Shown: piece after piece, positions 54,932 through 64,000 of the stretch
Layout: the number at the start of each line of letters is the position of its first letter
How positions within the stretch are numbered: position 1 is the stretch's first letter
Origin: Anodontia alba
Lineage: Eukaryota > Mollusca > Bivalvia > Lucinida > Lucinidae
NCBI GenBank assembly: GCA_964016985.1
Contig: OZ024828.1
Span: 87,126,308 to 87,190,307, forward strand
Length of the DNA stretch: 64,000 nucleotides
Reading direction: 5' to 3'
Position numbers and translations under genes: made by a program
Notes under the pieces: generated by a model
The model's database searches: none
What the model was told of the DNA's origin: nothing
Seen by the model: only the letters and a program-made list of their open reading frames with translations

Positions 54932-55247
54932 TAAAGTGTGAAGCAGATGATATTCTATTTTTAGTTTTCAGAGAAAAATAGATATTTCATATGAATTGTC
55001 TGCCTAGCAGACAATTAACATGAAATGTCAAGCCTTATTATCTCTGAAAAATAATTAAATATTTCACAATATAGTTTGCTGCAGTTGTGATTGCTGCTTT
55101 AAGGGTCAACTGTTTGCCTCCTAACTTTAACCACTCCATTGGAGACAATTTGCATGAAATATCAAAACCTGTTTCTTTGGAAAAATAAGAAAAAAATGTT
55201 TCGAAACGTTGTCTGCTGAAAATTTTACCCACAGTGCTAAGCATTAA
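54932..55247. repeat. PB-3 MITE followed by PB-2 MITE (partial)
   Basis: 54932-55108 has core 'gaattgtctgcctagcagac'; 55126-55247 has 'ccactccattggagacaatt' to 'agtgctaagcattaa'. Confidence 0.85.
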
Positions 55248-55434
55248 AATACATGCTTTACGTTTACTGTGGTAAAGTTTTTCCAACCATTTCAGGAGTC
55301 ACCAAATGCCTGTGAGTGAAAGTGCTCATCAAGCAGTGTTTTTAACTCTTTGCATGCTGGGTAATTTTGCATGCTTTTTTGTTGTCTGGATTTTTTTAAG
55401 TTACCTTTTTAAAAAAAAAAAATCTTTCAGGAAT

Positions 55435-55520
55435 ACCATCAGTGTCAAACAATTTGGATCCAGATCAGGCCCATTGTTTTGTCCGGCCTGATCTGGGTCC
55501 AAACTGTTTGCAAAGGTTAT
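55435..55520. repeat. Isolated PB-4/H2-type core palindrome
   Basis: 'aacaatttggatccagatca' and 'tgatctgggtccaaactgtt' inside a PB-2/3-like arm pair. Confidence 0.75.
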
Positions 55521-55804
55521 CAGCAGATGACAAAAGTCACCTCCAGCTGGTAAAGAGTTAATGTTTCGTAGTTCATGAGACCTGCTTTTTGATGACATGA
55601 CTAATGACAAGTCAAGCTTTTGTGAAACCAAATTGTGTATTTTTGTTGTAGTTTATGAGAGGCTAGCTATTAGAGATAAAAATAGAAACTTTTTGTGTTG
55701 CTTACACCTTTACCCTGCAGCAGACAACCAATCAGCAGATGAGGAAGGATATCTTTCTTATTTTTTTAACTCAAAATGAAAAAGGTGTTCTATTTTAATA
55801 TCAC

Positions 55805-56018
55805 TTAACCCTTATCCTGCTGAACCCGGATATACCCTGCCTTTGCAAACAGTGTAGATCCAGATCAGTTGGCTTCTGAAGAAGCCAACTGATCTGGATC
55901 TGCACTGTTTGCCATTAAGTACGTGAATTTATAACAACAATCCAGAGCAAGTATTCTGATTGGCTGAAAATTAGAAATGGGCGTGGCTTCTTAATTTATT
56001 CAGCAGGACAAGGGTTAA
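55805..56018. repeat. PB-1 MITE, best-preserved copy
   Basis: TTAACCCTTATCCTGCTGAA to TTCAGCAGGACAAGGGTTAA with a complete palindromic core 'gtagatccagatcagttggc'. Confidence 0.95.
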
Positions 56019-56166
56019 AGACATAGCTAAAATGGGACCAAAAGTGGTACCACTTACATATAATTTTATTGCCCCTACCAAGGCACTGTGCAAAAGAGAT
56101 CAAAGGCATGTCTTAAGGTACAAAGAGGTGATTATGAGATCCCTGCAGGGGATGGTAAAGAGGCCT

Positions 56167-56306
56167 GGGCCCAGTTGTTTGAAGCTAACGACATCTTTTG
56201 CAGTGCAAAAGCTACTCACATTTTTTCAGCAAAAACTGCTAAAACAGTTACTGAAATGACCCTTAACGAGCTCGTTAAGCTAACGACACTTTGAACAACT
56301 GGGCCC
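56167..56306. repeat. MU-1 MITE with internal deletion
   Basis: gggcccagttgtttgaagct to 'ttgaacaactgggccct'; half of the hairpin is missing. Confidence 0.9.
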
Positions 56307-56309
56307 TGA

Positions 56310-56830
56310 GGGGTAATAAAGATTTTGGCGAGGATATTACCTATGAATCAGATAAATAAGCCAGTACTAAATTTCCCTATTGGGCCTCTACCTGTCTCTT
56401 GTTCATTGACCGTATACTAGGTTTTGTTGTGCCCAGTCTCTTATCAGTGATAAGACTAATGACCAAGACACGTTTTATTTTTATGTCTTATACGTGTAAT
56501 ATGAACTGGGCAGTTAGGGACAAGTCTCGTTTTCAGATAAAGTAAGAAAGAAATATCTTAACATTTGCTGAATCTGGCATGATGTAGTCTAAAGGTTGTA
56601 TTTTATTTATTGTCTGTTTTTACTTAAGTTCAATATATTTCAACTGTACCATGAGAAAATACTTGTATGCCATTAGAAAATACATGTACACCATTTGAGC
56701 AGATGTAAATAGCAAAAGCCAAGACAGACTGAGAATTGCCAGTCTAAAAACATACCTGTCATTTGTTACATGCTTATGGATGCATTAGATTCTATAATTA
56801 TGTTTTTGTGTATACATAGCTCTATTAATT
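56310..56830. other. Nothing recognised
   Basis: AT-rich, no supported feature. Confidence 0.5.
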
Positions 56831-56832
56831 TT

Positions 56833-57232
56833 AATACCCTGCCACATGATAGTGGCGGGGTATTATGGTTTCATGCTGGCTGTCCATGTGTCCCTCTGTC
56901 CGTATTTTCCGGATGATAACTTGAATAAATATAAATGGATTTTCACTAAACTTGGTATGTGCATTGATATTGTGGAGATCTGGTTTGGGATTGCTAATTG
57001 GTGAATTTCATCAATTTTTGACATTATCTGCCTGCGACACATCCGTACTTTTGTTTCCGAGTAAATCTGAATGGATTTTCACTAAACTTGGTATGTGCAT
57101 TTATATTGTAGAGATCTGCTTTGGGATTGCTAATGGGCAAATTTTGTCAGTTTTTGACAGTGACACATCTGTATTTTTGTTTCAGGACAATAATTTGAGT
57201 AAATCTCAGTGGATTTTCATGAAACTTTGTTG
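56833..57232. repeat. Tandem repeat block, ~125-bp units
   Basis: 'taccctgccacatgatagtg' start; units as at 42194. Confidence 0.9.
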
Positions 57233-57389
57233 GCCGTGGTTCAACTATTGTTTTTCATTTACTCTGGCATACAGTAGCATTAGCCATGAGTACATAAAAA
57301 ACCAGCAGCAATGAAAGAATGATTTCTAACACGGTAAAGTTGTTTTTTTTTTTGTTTTTTTCAGTTCAAAAAATTTTCATATGTCTCCA

Positions 57390-59735
57390 AGAAAAAACCT
57401 ATGTTGTGGTACTTACCAAAGTGCTTCTGATGAATACCCACAAAAAATGTTTGATAGAGAAATAAGAAAAAAAAATTGTCTGATGTCTCACCAAGGTGCT
57501 TCTACACGTTTTCATGGAGAAATAAGAAAAATATTCATCTCAATATTCCTGTTATCAAGAGCTATGGATGTAGCAAAGGCACAAATGGACAACCTAGTCT
57601 TGGTCTTGGCTCTTCAAAGGACAATTTCTCTCATGACACAGCTTATTCCAATGCTTTTTACAGTTTATGCAGTCAGGGTAGGCAGAAATCAGCCTGCACT
57701 CTTTGATCAGTTCCTTTTGGCTGTGAAGATCTTTATTATAAACAGATCAAACATGGCGGCTTAGGCTGATCAGGGTCCATCCTGGCTATGTATTACATTT
57801 TATCTTGTTGTCATTTGTATTATAATGGGCATTATATTTAATAGCCAGAAAGACATTGTGTTTAGATACATGTACAGTAACTGATGTCTTCTCATTCTTA
57901 TACTTATTGCTGGTAAAATTGACTCCGCTGGACTGAACATACCCTTTCATTTGCATCAAATAGGTATATGGTGAAATAGGTTTTTGCCTAGCTTCAGATA
58001 AGGGTATCCAGGTAAATATTTTTCTTATTTCTCCACCAAAAACATATGTTGTGAGTACTCATTAGAAGTGCCTCACTGAGGTTCTTCTAATGGGTACCCA
58101 CTATGTTTGCTTCTGTGGAGAAATAAAGAAAATATCAATACTTTTGGGATGAAAAAATTTCACTATCTAGATCTCTGTATTCATTGATAAATTGATAGTA
58201 ATGAAAACTTAGTGCTTTGCAGAGAGCATGTTCAGGATGCACAAGTGGACCAGAGCATTTTTCTTTTGTATGTATATGTGCAAATCCCTCTTTTTGTGAC
58301 AAATCCCTCTTTTTGCATGTAAGTCGATCCTGGTCTCGGCACCAAAAAGAATTTGTGGTAATGATTACACCTTAAAATTGGTACTCTAGCCATTTGGACA
58401 TTTTTCTTTTTTAATTGATAGCACAGAGTAATGTTTTCTAAGTATCACCTTGCAGTCATTGTGAAATTTATACACCAAAATGCCTTGTAGTCAACACATT
58501 TGTTGGTCTGTAAACCACTGGTATTTAATTCATATCCCAATGTCCATGGGTTACTATGAAACCACTGACATTAGCACAAGAAGCAAGCATGACTGGATGT
58601 CAGTTACAAGCTTTAAATTGGTAGTGTGAATTCTTGGCCAGAAAACAAGGGTTAGTGTTTTGATGGATTTTATGTTGTAGCTGTGACCTTGGACAATGTA
58701 AAAGATCTCCACTAATTTTCACGTATCCACATTAAATGTATTAAAGAGATCATTCTGATCACTGCCAGGTTCATTTTTATCACTCATTAATTTGACTTGT
58801 GGTAAAGCAATACTTCATAGGAAAAATGTAAAAAAAAAAAGCTTACTTTTGTTTGTATTTAATTTGCATCTGACAGATTTTTTTTTCTCAGACAAATATT
58901 TCTTCATACACAAAAAGAAAAAAAAAAAATAGTGGCTTCCCTGAGGTTGTTCTATGGAGTAACACAACATGTAACATGTTTTCTTGGAATGTAAGAAAAA
59001 TATCAGTACCAGCAGATTTTGTGTAAGAAAATCCATCTTACCTGGAGCTATTATTTACAGCTCAAGCTAAGACAAACCTTTCTACCAAAAACTTGATATT
59101 TTTCATATTTCTCCACAAAAAAACATGTTTCAGTTACCTCACAGAGATGGTCATGTGAGTACCTATAATACATATTTTCATGGTCAAATAAAAAAACTAT
59201 TTTTCTGGATGCACTCCTCTGACACCCAGAGCTATGTATGCAGACTAGGTTTATAGCATATCTTCAGATAAGAAGGGTCTCCAGATAAATATTTTCTTAT
59301 TTCTCCACAAAAAAACATATGATATTGGTACTCATTAAAGAGCCTTGCTGAGGTACTTCTCATGACTAACCGCAATACAATGTATATGTTTTCATGGAGA
59401 AATGAGGAAAACGTCCATCTTCTTTGCATCACGAAAACATGCCTTTATAATTTTGACCCCCTTAAACCCCATTTTTATATAGTAAAACTGGGATTTACAT
59501 GAGTATATATTATTTTTCTTATTTCTGCCCAAAATCATAGATTATGGGTACTCATTAGAACTGCCTCAGTGAGGCATTCTAATGAGTACTCACAATCTAT
59601 GTTTTGAGCAGAAATATGAAAAAATACCAGTTTTTTATCTGAAAATTTTCAGGTTTTGGGGTTGAAATTTTCTCTAAATTTGAATAAGCATGTTTTTGTA
59701 ATGGTATGAAAAAGCACCTCATCTAAAGCTGTATC
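57390..59735. repeat. Cluster of FB-1 elements
   Basis: FB-1 hairpins centre near 57430, 58075, 58945, 59145, 59345 and 59575, each with 'tttcttatttct' and 'agaaataagaaaa' arms. 58180-58830 between them is unrecognised. Confidence 0.82.
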
Positions 59736-59867
59736 AGCTTTTCCTGATACCCTCACATGAAGTCTTCATATTTATTACCAAGGTAAATATGTATGAAAAT
59801 ATGACATAAATAAATATGATATAACTTTTTGTTGGTTATCTTTTTTCCTTTTTAACTCGCTAGTACA

Positions 59868-60033
59868 TTTTTTTTTTTTTTGATTTAGTTGAGGTTTTAT
59901 GGCCCAGTCAACCATTATGGTCATGTCGAGTGCAGTCAGTTTACCTAACACTCTTTTCCAGGGCAGGCTTTGTCCTCTAAATGTTAACCAGTACTTGTGC
60001 ATATTCTTTTGCCAGAAACTGACAACTGCCCAG
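59868..60033 (-). mobile_element. SINE S1, 5'-truncated, minus orientation
   Basis: Reverse complement of the S1 3' half, with its tail as the poly-T run at 59868 onward. Flanked by ctcgctagtaca (59856-59867) and ctcactagtaca (60034-60045), one mismatch. Confidence 0.87.
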
Positions 60034-60117
60034 CTCACTAGTACAAAAGTGCAAGTAGAGCTATCAAGGTAACCCTGAGCTCAGTGTCCAAAGTTGTTGG
60101 ATAACTGTATTTACCAT

Positions 60118-60122
60118 AGCTC

Positions 60123-60149
<27 letters not shown>
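60118..60149. repeat. Poly-A run
   Basis: About 27 consecutive A. Confidence 0.95.
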
Positions 60150-60153
<4 letters not shown>

Positions 60154-60296
60154 AGTATTCAGATAAGATTAAGACATGGTGTTCCGGTTACTGCTATCCA
60201 TAAAACCCTTGGCTATTATCTCCCCAAAAGCTTTAGGGGTTTTCAGTTGATACAATGATTGATAATCATAACGTCATCTGAAAATCTATTTCTAGG

Positions 60297-60556
60297 CTAA
60301 CACTCTGCATGCTGGGTAAAAATTTGAGCAGACGACATTTTGAAATATTCTTAATTTCCCAGAAAATAGGCTTTGACATTTCATGCAAATTGTCAGTTTG
60401 CATGAAATGTCAAATCCAAAAATAGGCTTTGATATTTCATGCAAATTAGAAGACAATTTGCATGAAATGACAAATCCTACTTTCTGGGGAAAATAAGAAA
60501 ACAAATTGTCAATTTGTCAGCTACTGAATTAGCCCAGAGAGCTAATTCAGGTTAAA
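60297..60556. repeat. PB-2 MITE with duplicated core
   Basis: 'aataggctttgacatttcat' twice and 'ttgcatgaaatg' twice, that is two nested hairpins. Confidence 0.9.
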
Positions 60557-61150
60557 AAAGTGTCTTATCTGGAGTTAAGTGTAACAGCAGATCATATCTT
60601 TACCCACAGAGAATCTGTTACTCTTTCATAATCTCAACAGATGGAATAATTCAAAACAATGATCTAAGTACATATCTGTTTATTTGTAGAAAAAAAAAAA
60701 GAATGACTAAATGTAATTATCAAAAAATATCTAAATAAATCTATCAAAAACATTTGATACCACATCCCAGATTATTAAATCAAGAGACTGAATGTATACC
60801 TCGTATGGGCTGTGTCAAGCAAACAGAATTCTCCAGGCCATAGCTCCAAATATTTTTTTCTTAATTTCGTGAAAACATATTTTGTGAGAAATAAGAAAAA
60901 TATCAATAAACTTTAATTGAAAGAAGCACTCTCTCTGGAGCTATACCAGTTGAGGTGTAGTGCAAATGCACATTCAGATCATCCTGCATCATGGCACAGT
61001 CTATTTGGGATTTTCATGTTTGTTAATGTATTCTATAGTCTCCAATGATTGTGTAAATATACAACAATTCCTGGTCAGACTGCATGGATGCACAGGATGA
61101 TTTGGGCTTTTGCAGTCTGCATATGCTTCAAGGGCACATTTTCACTTGCC
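60557..61150. other. FB-1 remnant at 60845-60950, otherwise nothing recognised
   Basis: 'cgtgaaaacatattttgtga' and 'aataagaaaaatatcaata' mark the remnant. Confidence 0.55.
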
Positions 61151-61290
61151 AAAGACCATATACCATATCTTACCCTAAGTATTCTGACAGACAGGCCTGA
61201 GCAAACAGAGTAGAACCAGATCAGATGCTACAAATCAGGGTTTACACTGATTGCCAGTCATCCAGCAGTATTCAGCTATAGCAAGGTAGG
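61151..61290. repeat. H2 MITE, decayed
   Basis: 'cttaccctaagtattctgac' and 'gcaaacagagtagaaccaga'. Confidence 0.75.
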
Positions 61291-61302
61291 AAACTGATTT
61301 AT

Positions 61303-61555
61303 TTAACCTTTACCACTCTCTTGGCTAATTCAGCGGATACAAATTGATGATGTTTTTATTTTTTGTTTCCCAGAAAACAGGATTTGACATTTCATGCAAA
61401 TTGTCTCTATTGGAGACAATTTGCATGAAATGTCAAAACCTGCTTTATCGAGAACAAAAAAAAACGAAAAAAAAAACATGAAAAATATTTCAGTATGTCA
61501 TCTGAAAATTTTATCCAGAATGCCGAAGTTTTTTGAAACATGGGGTAAAGAGTCA
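61303..61555. repeat. PB-2 palindromic MITE
   Basis: 'ttaacctttaccactctctt' arm, core 'gcaaattgtctctattggag' inverted. Confidence 0.9.
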
Positions 61556-61690
61556 ATGAGTCCAAATATTTAGGGTAAGTAGATTAACTGAGGTATGAAA
61601 ACATGAATGCACAACCAAATACTACATGACTAGATCACTGAAATATCCTAGTATATTATAATTCATTTTATAAGATATAAAATCAAATCA

Positions 61691-61900
61691 TGTATTTACC
61701 CTAAATATTAGGACACCTTAACTCCTTAGCATACTTTTCCTAAAATTAGAACATCTAGCTAATGATGTGTCTAAATATGTTTGGTTGAATGGCAAATAGT
61801 ACATATCAAGATCAGATGCCACATTCTGTGGCATCTGATCAGGGTCTAGACTTGTTGCTCAGGTATGTCTGTTCAAATACTTTAATAGGGTAAATATGGT
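61691..61900. repeat. H2 palindromic MITE
   Basis: 'tttaccctaaatattaggac' to 'aaatactttaatagggtaaa'. Confidence 0.9.
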
Positions 61901-61969
61901 AAAATCAAATACCAGAAGCCCAGTGTGCCTACAGGTTAACACAGAAATAATTATGATGTGTCATGTTCT

Positions 61970-62215
61970 GCTTATTACATAACAAAAATGAGCAGCAACA
62001 TGTGAAAACATACCTTCTGTCCTGTGTGCCTAATGAAGACTCAAATCAGTCTGAGCATCTATGCAGTCTGATCAGAGTCTTTATTGTTTGCATGAGAAAA
62101 CTCTCCATCCTTGACTATTCAAACTGTGCTCAGTGAAGATTCTGATCAGAATGAGTGAATGCACTGGCTGATCTGAATCTTCACCGGGCACGCATGTCCA
62201 AAGGTTGTTTTTCTA
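61970..62215. repeat. FB-4 palindromic repeat
   Basis: 'tgaagactcaaatcagtctg', 'gtgaagattctgatcagaat'. Confidence 0.65.
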
Positions 62216-62267
62216 CATTGCTGCTCAAATGTAATCAGTTTTAAAATGAATTAAAAAACTATCCACT

Positions 62268-62877
62268 ACAAAGGACTTGTTAAAGAGGAGTATTTGACGA
62301 TAAATCTGGGATAATTTATCTTATTTCTCCATTTAAAAACATGATGTGGGTACTCATTAGCAGCACCTAAGTGAGGCCCTTCTAATGAGTACCACAAAAC
62401 ATGTTTTTTATGGAGACCTGGCCCCGAGGTTATTTTTTCATGCTCAACTCAGCTGAGCAAGAAATTTGCCATGCTAATAAATCTCAAATAACTAACAATT
62501 GCTAATTCTTTGTTGCTAAACATTGCTGAGCATGAGATTTTATCTGCTAATAAATATGAAAATGCCAACTATTGTTGGCATTTTCATATTTATGAGCAGA
62601 GAAAATGTCATGCTCAGTTGAGTTGAGCATGAAAAAAGTTTTATAACCTCGGGGCCTGGTTATGGAGGAGTACTTGATGATAATTCTGGGATATTTTTTC
62701 TTAATCCTCCATAAAGATCTATATTGTAGGTGCTCATTAGAAGTGCCTTGGTGAGGCACTTCTAATGAAGTGCCTTGGTGAGGCACTTCTAATGAATACC
62801 CACAACATATGTTTTTATGGAGAACTGGAGAAAATTATCCTAGAATTATCATTATCTACTCAATCTTAACAAGTCCT
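62268..62877. repeat. FB-1-like pair enclosing an FB-3 element
   Basis: Ends 'ggacttgttaa' and 'ttaacaagtcc'; FB-1 cores at 62365 and 62750 (the latter with a direct duplication of 'gtgccttggtgaggcacttc'). FB-3 at 62408-62657 between them. Confidence 0.85.
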
Positions 62878-62879
62878 CT

Positions 62880-63395
62880 GGTGCCCAAAGTGAACAAACA
62901 TTTCTGCCCATAATCAGTTATAGATGTTTTCATTTAAGAATGGGCTAGCTGTATAATAATTCCATTCTCAAAGTCTCTTTTGGACATGCAGATCATGACA
63001 AGGATACGTAACACTCTGGTCAGATGGCACTGATGAATAGCTTTCTGGTCACTGTCCGCTTATATATCACTACAAAAATCAAACTGAAAAAAAAAAAAAA
63101 ATGACTTCACTTTATTATCTTTCCTTATGAATGGAGCCAAAAATAAGAAACAATAAAAAGGGAGGAAATTATTTTTACTGTTTGAATTTTTGAAAATTTT
63201 CAGTTTCTTCAACATTCCCTAATCCTTAGAATTTTAGACATAAATACAAGCAAACATTTAAAAACAAGTTTTCTACTTTTACTTATATTTTAGAAAAGTT
63301 GTCTGATTTTTTTGGTACCAGCTATTTGGTACCAGCAATTTGTTTAAAACAAGTATGTAATATTATGTCTGTTTTAAGAAAAAAATTATATTATG
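62880..63395. other. Nothing recognised
   Basis: AT-rich, A run near 63088. Confidence 0.5.
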
Positions 63396-63399
63396 TTCA

Positions 63400-64000
63400 T
63401 TCAAAAAAGCATTATGTCGAATTCAGGAAGGAAACATTAACATTATGCTAGGTCCTTTTACAACAGAAAGCAGAAGCATAAAGTTGCATCAATTTCCAGA
63501 CAGATGAATTTGCATTGTTTTATGTATTTCCAAAATTAAGCTTAGCATAATGCTGTTTCATTTCCTGAAAGAAACATTTGCATTATTCTGTGTCCATTTT
63601 CTAAAGGAAGCATTAGCATATGCTATGTCCATTTTTAAAAGGAAGCATTAGCATTATGCTATGTCCATTTCCAAAAGGAAGCATTAGCATTATGCTACAT
63701 CCATTTCCAAAAAGGAAGCATTAACATTATGCTACATCCATTTCCAGAAGAAAGCATAAGCATAATGCTACATTCAATTTTAGAAACACTGGCATTATAC
63801 TATGTCCATTTCCAAATGGAAGCATTACTAAGCAATATGCTATGTCTGTTTCCCCAGAAGGAAGCATTTGCAATTAGCTATGTTCATTTCCAGAAAGAAG
63901 CATCTGCATTATGCTATGTCCATTTCCAGAAAGAAGCATTTGCATTATGCTAAGTCCATTTCCAGAAGGTCCCATAAGCATTATGCTATGTCTTTTTCCA
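63400..64000 (+). repeat. 36-bp tandem array running off the right edge
   Basis: Unit 'ggaagcattagcattatgct' plus 'atgtccatttccaaaa', about 15 copies, better ordered from 63600 on. Because 36 is a multiple of 3 it yields a spurious repetitive open frame at 63729-63953. Confidence 0.93.

Noticed and set aside
57381..57764. 127-residue open frame
   Set aside because: Begins in FB-1 repeat sequence and has no conserved motif.
1..64000. Integrated viral sequences
   Set aside because: No capsid, polymerase or envelope-like frame was seen on either strand; the only polymerase is the LINE reverse transcriptase.

Overview
The window looks like a large, intron-rich, AT-rich animal genome, most likely a bivalve mollusc. 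That assignment is inference. It rests on long introns packed with short palindromic repeats, tRNA-derived SINEs ending in a conserved 'ttgactgggccgtaaaacc' tail, tandem 'gtgacctttagtac' and 'caccaaacttggtatgtgc' repeat blocks, and divergence of the host protein from vertebrates. Nothing in it is bacterial: there are no operons, ribosome binding sites, rRNA or CRISPR arrays.

One host gene is supported. Ten + strand exons between 7928 and 41695 encode the C-terminal 575 residues of a PHF2/PHF8-like (KDM7-family) JmjC histone lysine demethylase. Every intron is GT-AG, all phases are compatible, and the summed length is 1728 nt (575 codons plus TGA). Blocks in the same order as human PHF2/PHF8 are seen: HE-PEH-LLKDLGKEVK, DILEASGYG, SPSMREAIQGMLSM, CYQDDEYVYPTLE, WNPKARV, REGARRESVENSLAA and finally ATAKQRLGKILKIH. 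The PHD finger and JmjC domain are not in the window; their exons must lie left of position 1.

Layout: 1-7927 intron (repeats only); 7928-8026 exon A; 8332-10884 a 2.55 kb inverted-repeat element; 12.1-14.06 kb a ~160-bp tandem array; 14213 exon B; 15.0-17.15 kb tandem blocks; 17177 exon C; 20392 exon D; 21.05-22.39 kb a 0.73 kb duplication; 22.46-23.76 kb a LINE reverse-transcriptase fragment carrying a PHD-like zinc finger; 25715-27304 a Tc1-type DD34E transposon; 29710 exon E; 33338 exon F; 34704 exon G, then a SINE; 37106 exon H; 38923 exon I; 41613 exon J and stop. From 41.7 to 64 kb I see no gene, only repeats, including a 33-bp satellite (50.05-50.89 kb) and a 36-bp array at the right edge.

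Repeat labels used below. PB-1 to PB-4: palindromic MITEs with TTAA ends followed by CCC or a close variant. H2: MITEs with a PB-4-like core but different arms. MU-1: arms beginning GGGCCCAGTTGTTCAAA. TA-1, TA-2, TA-3: MITEs flanked by TA. FB-1 to FB-5: other fold-back elements. S1 and S2: SINE families. The clearest unexplained pattern is that several MITE families with different arms share the same palindromic cores.
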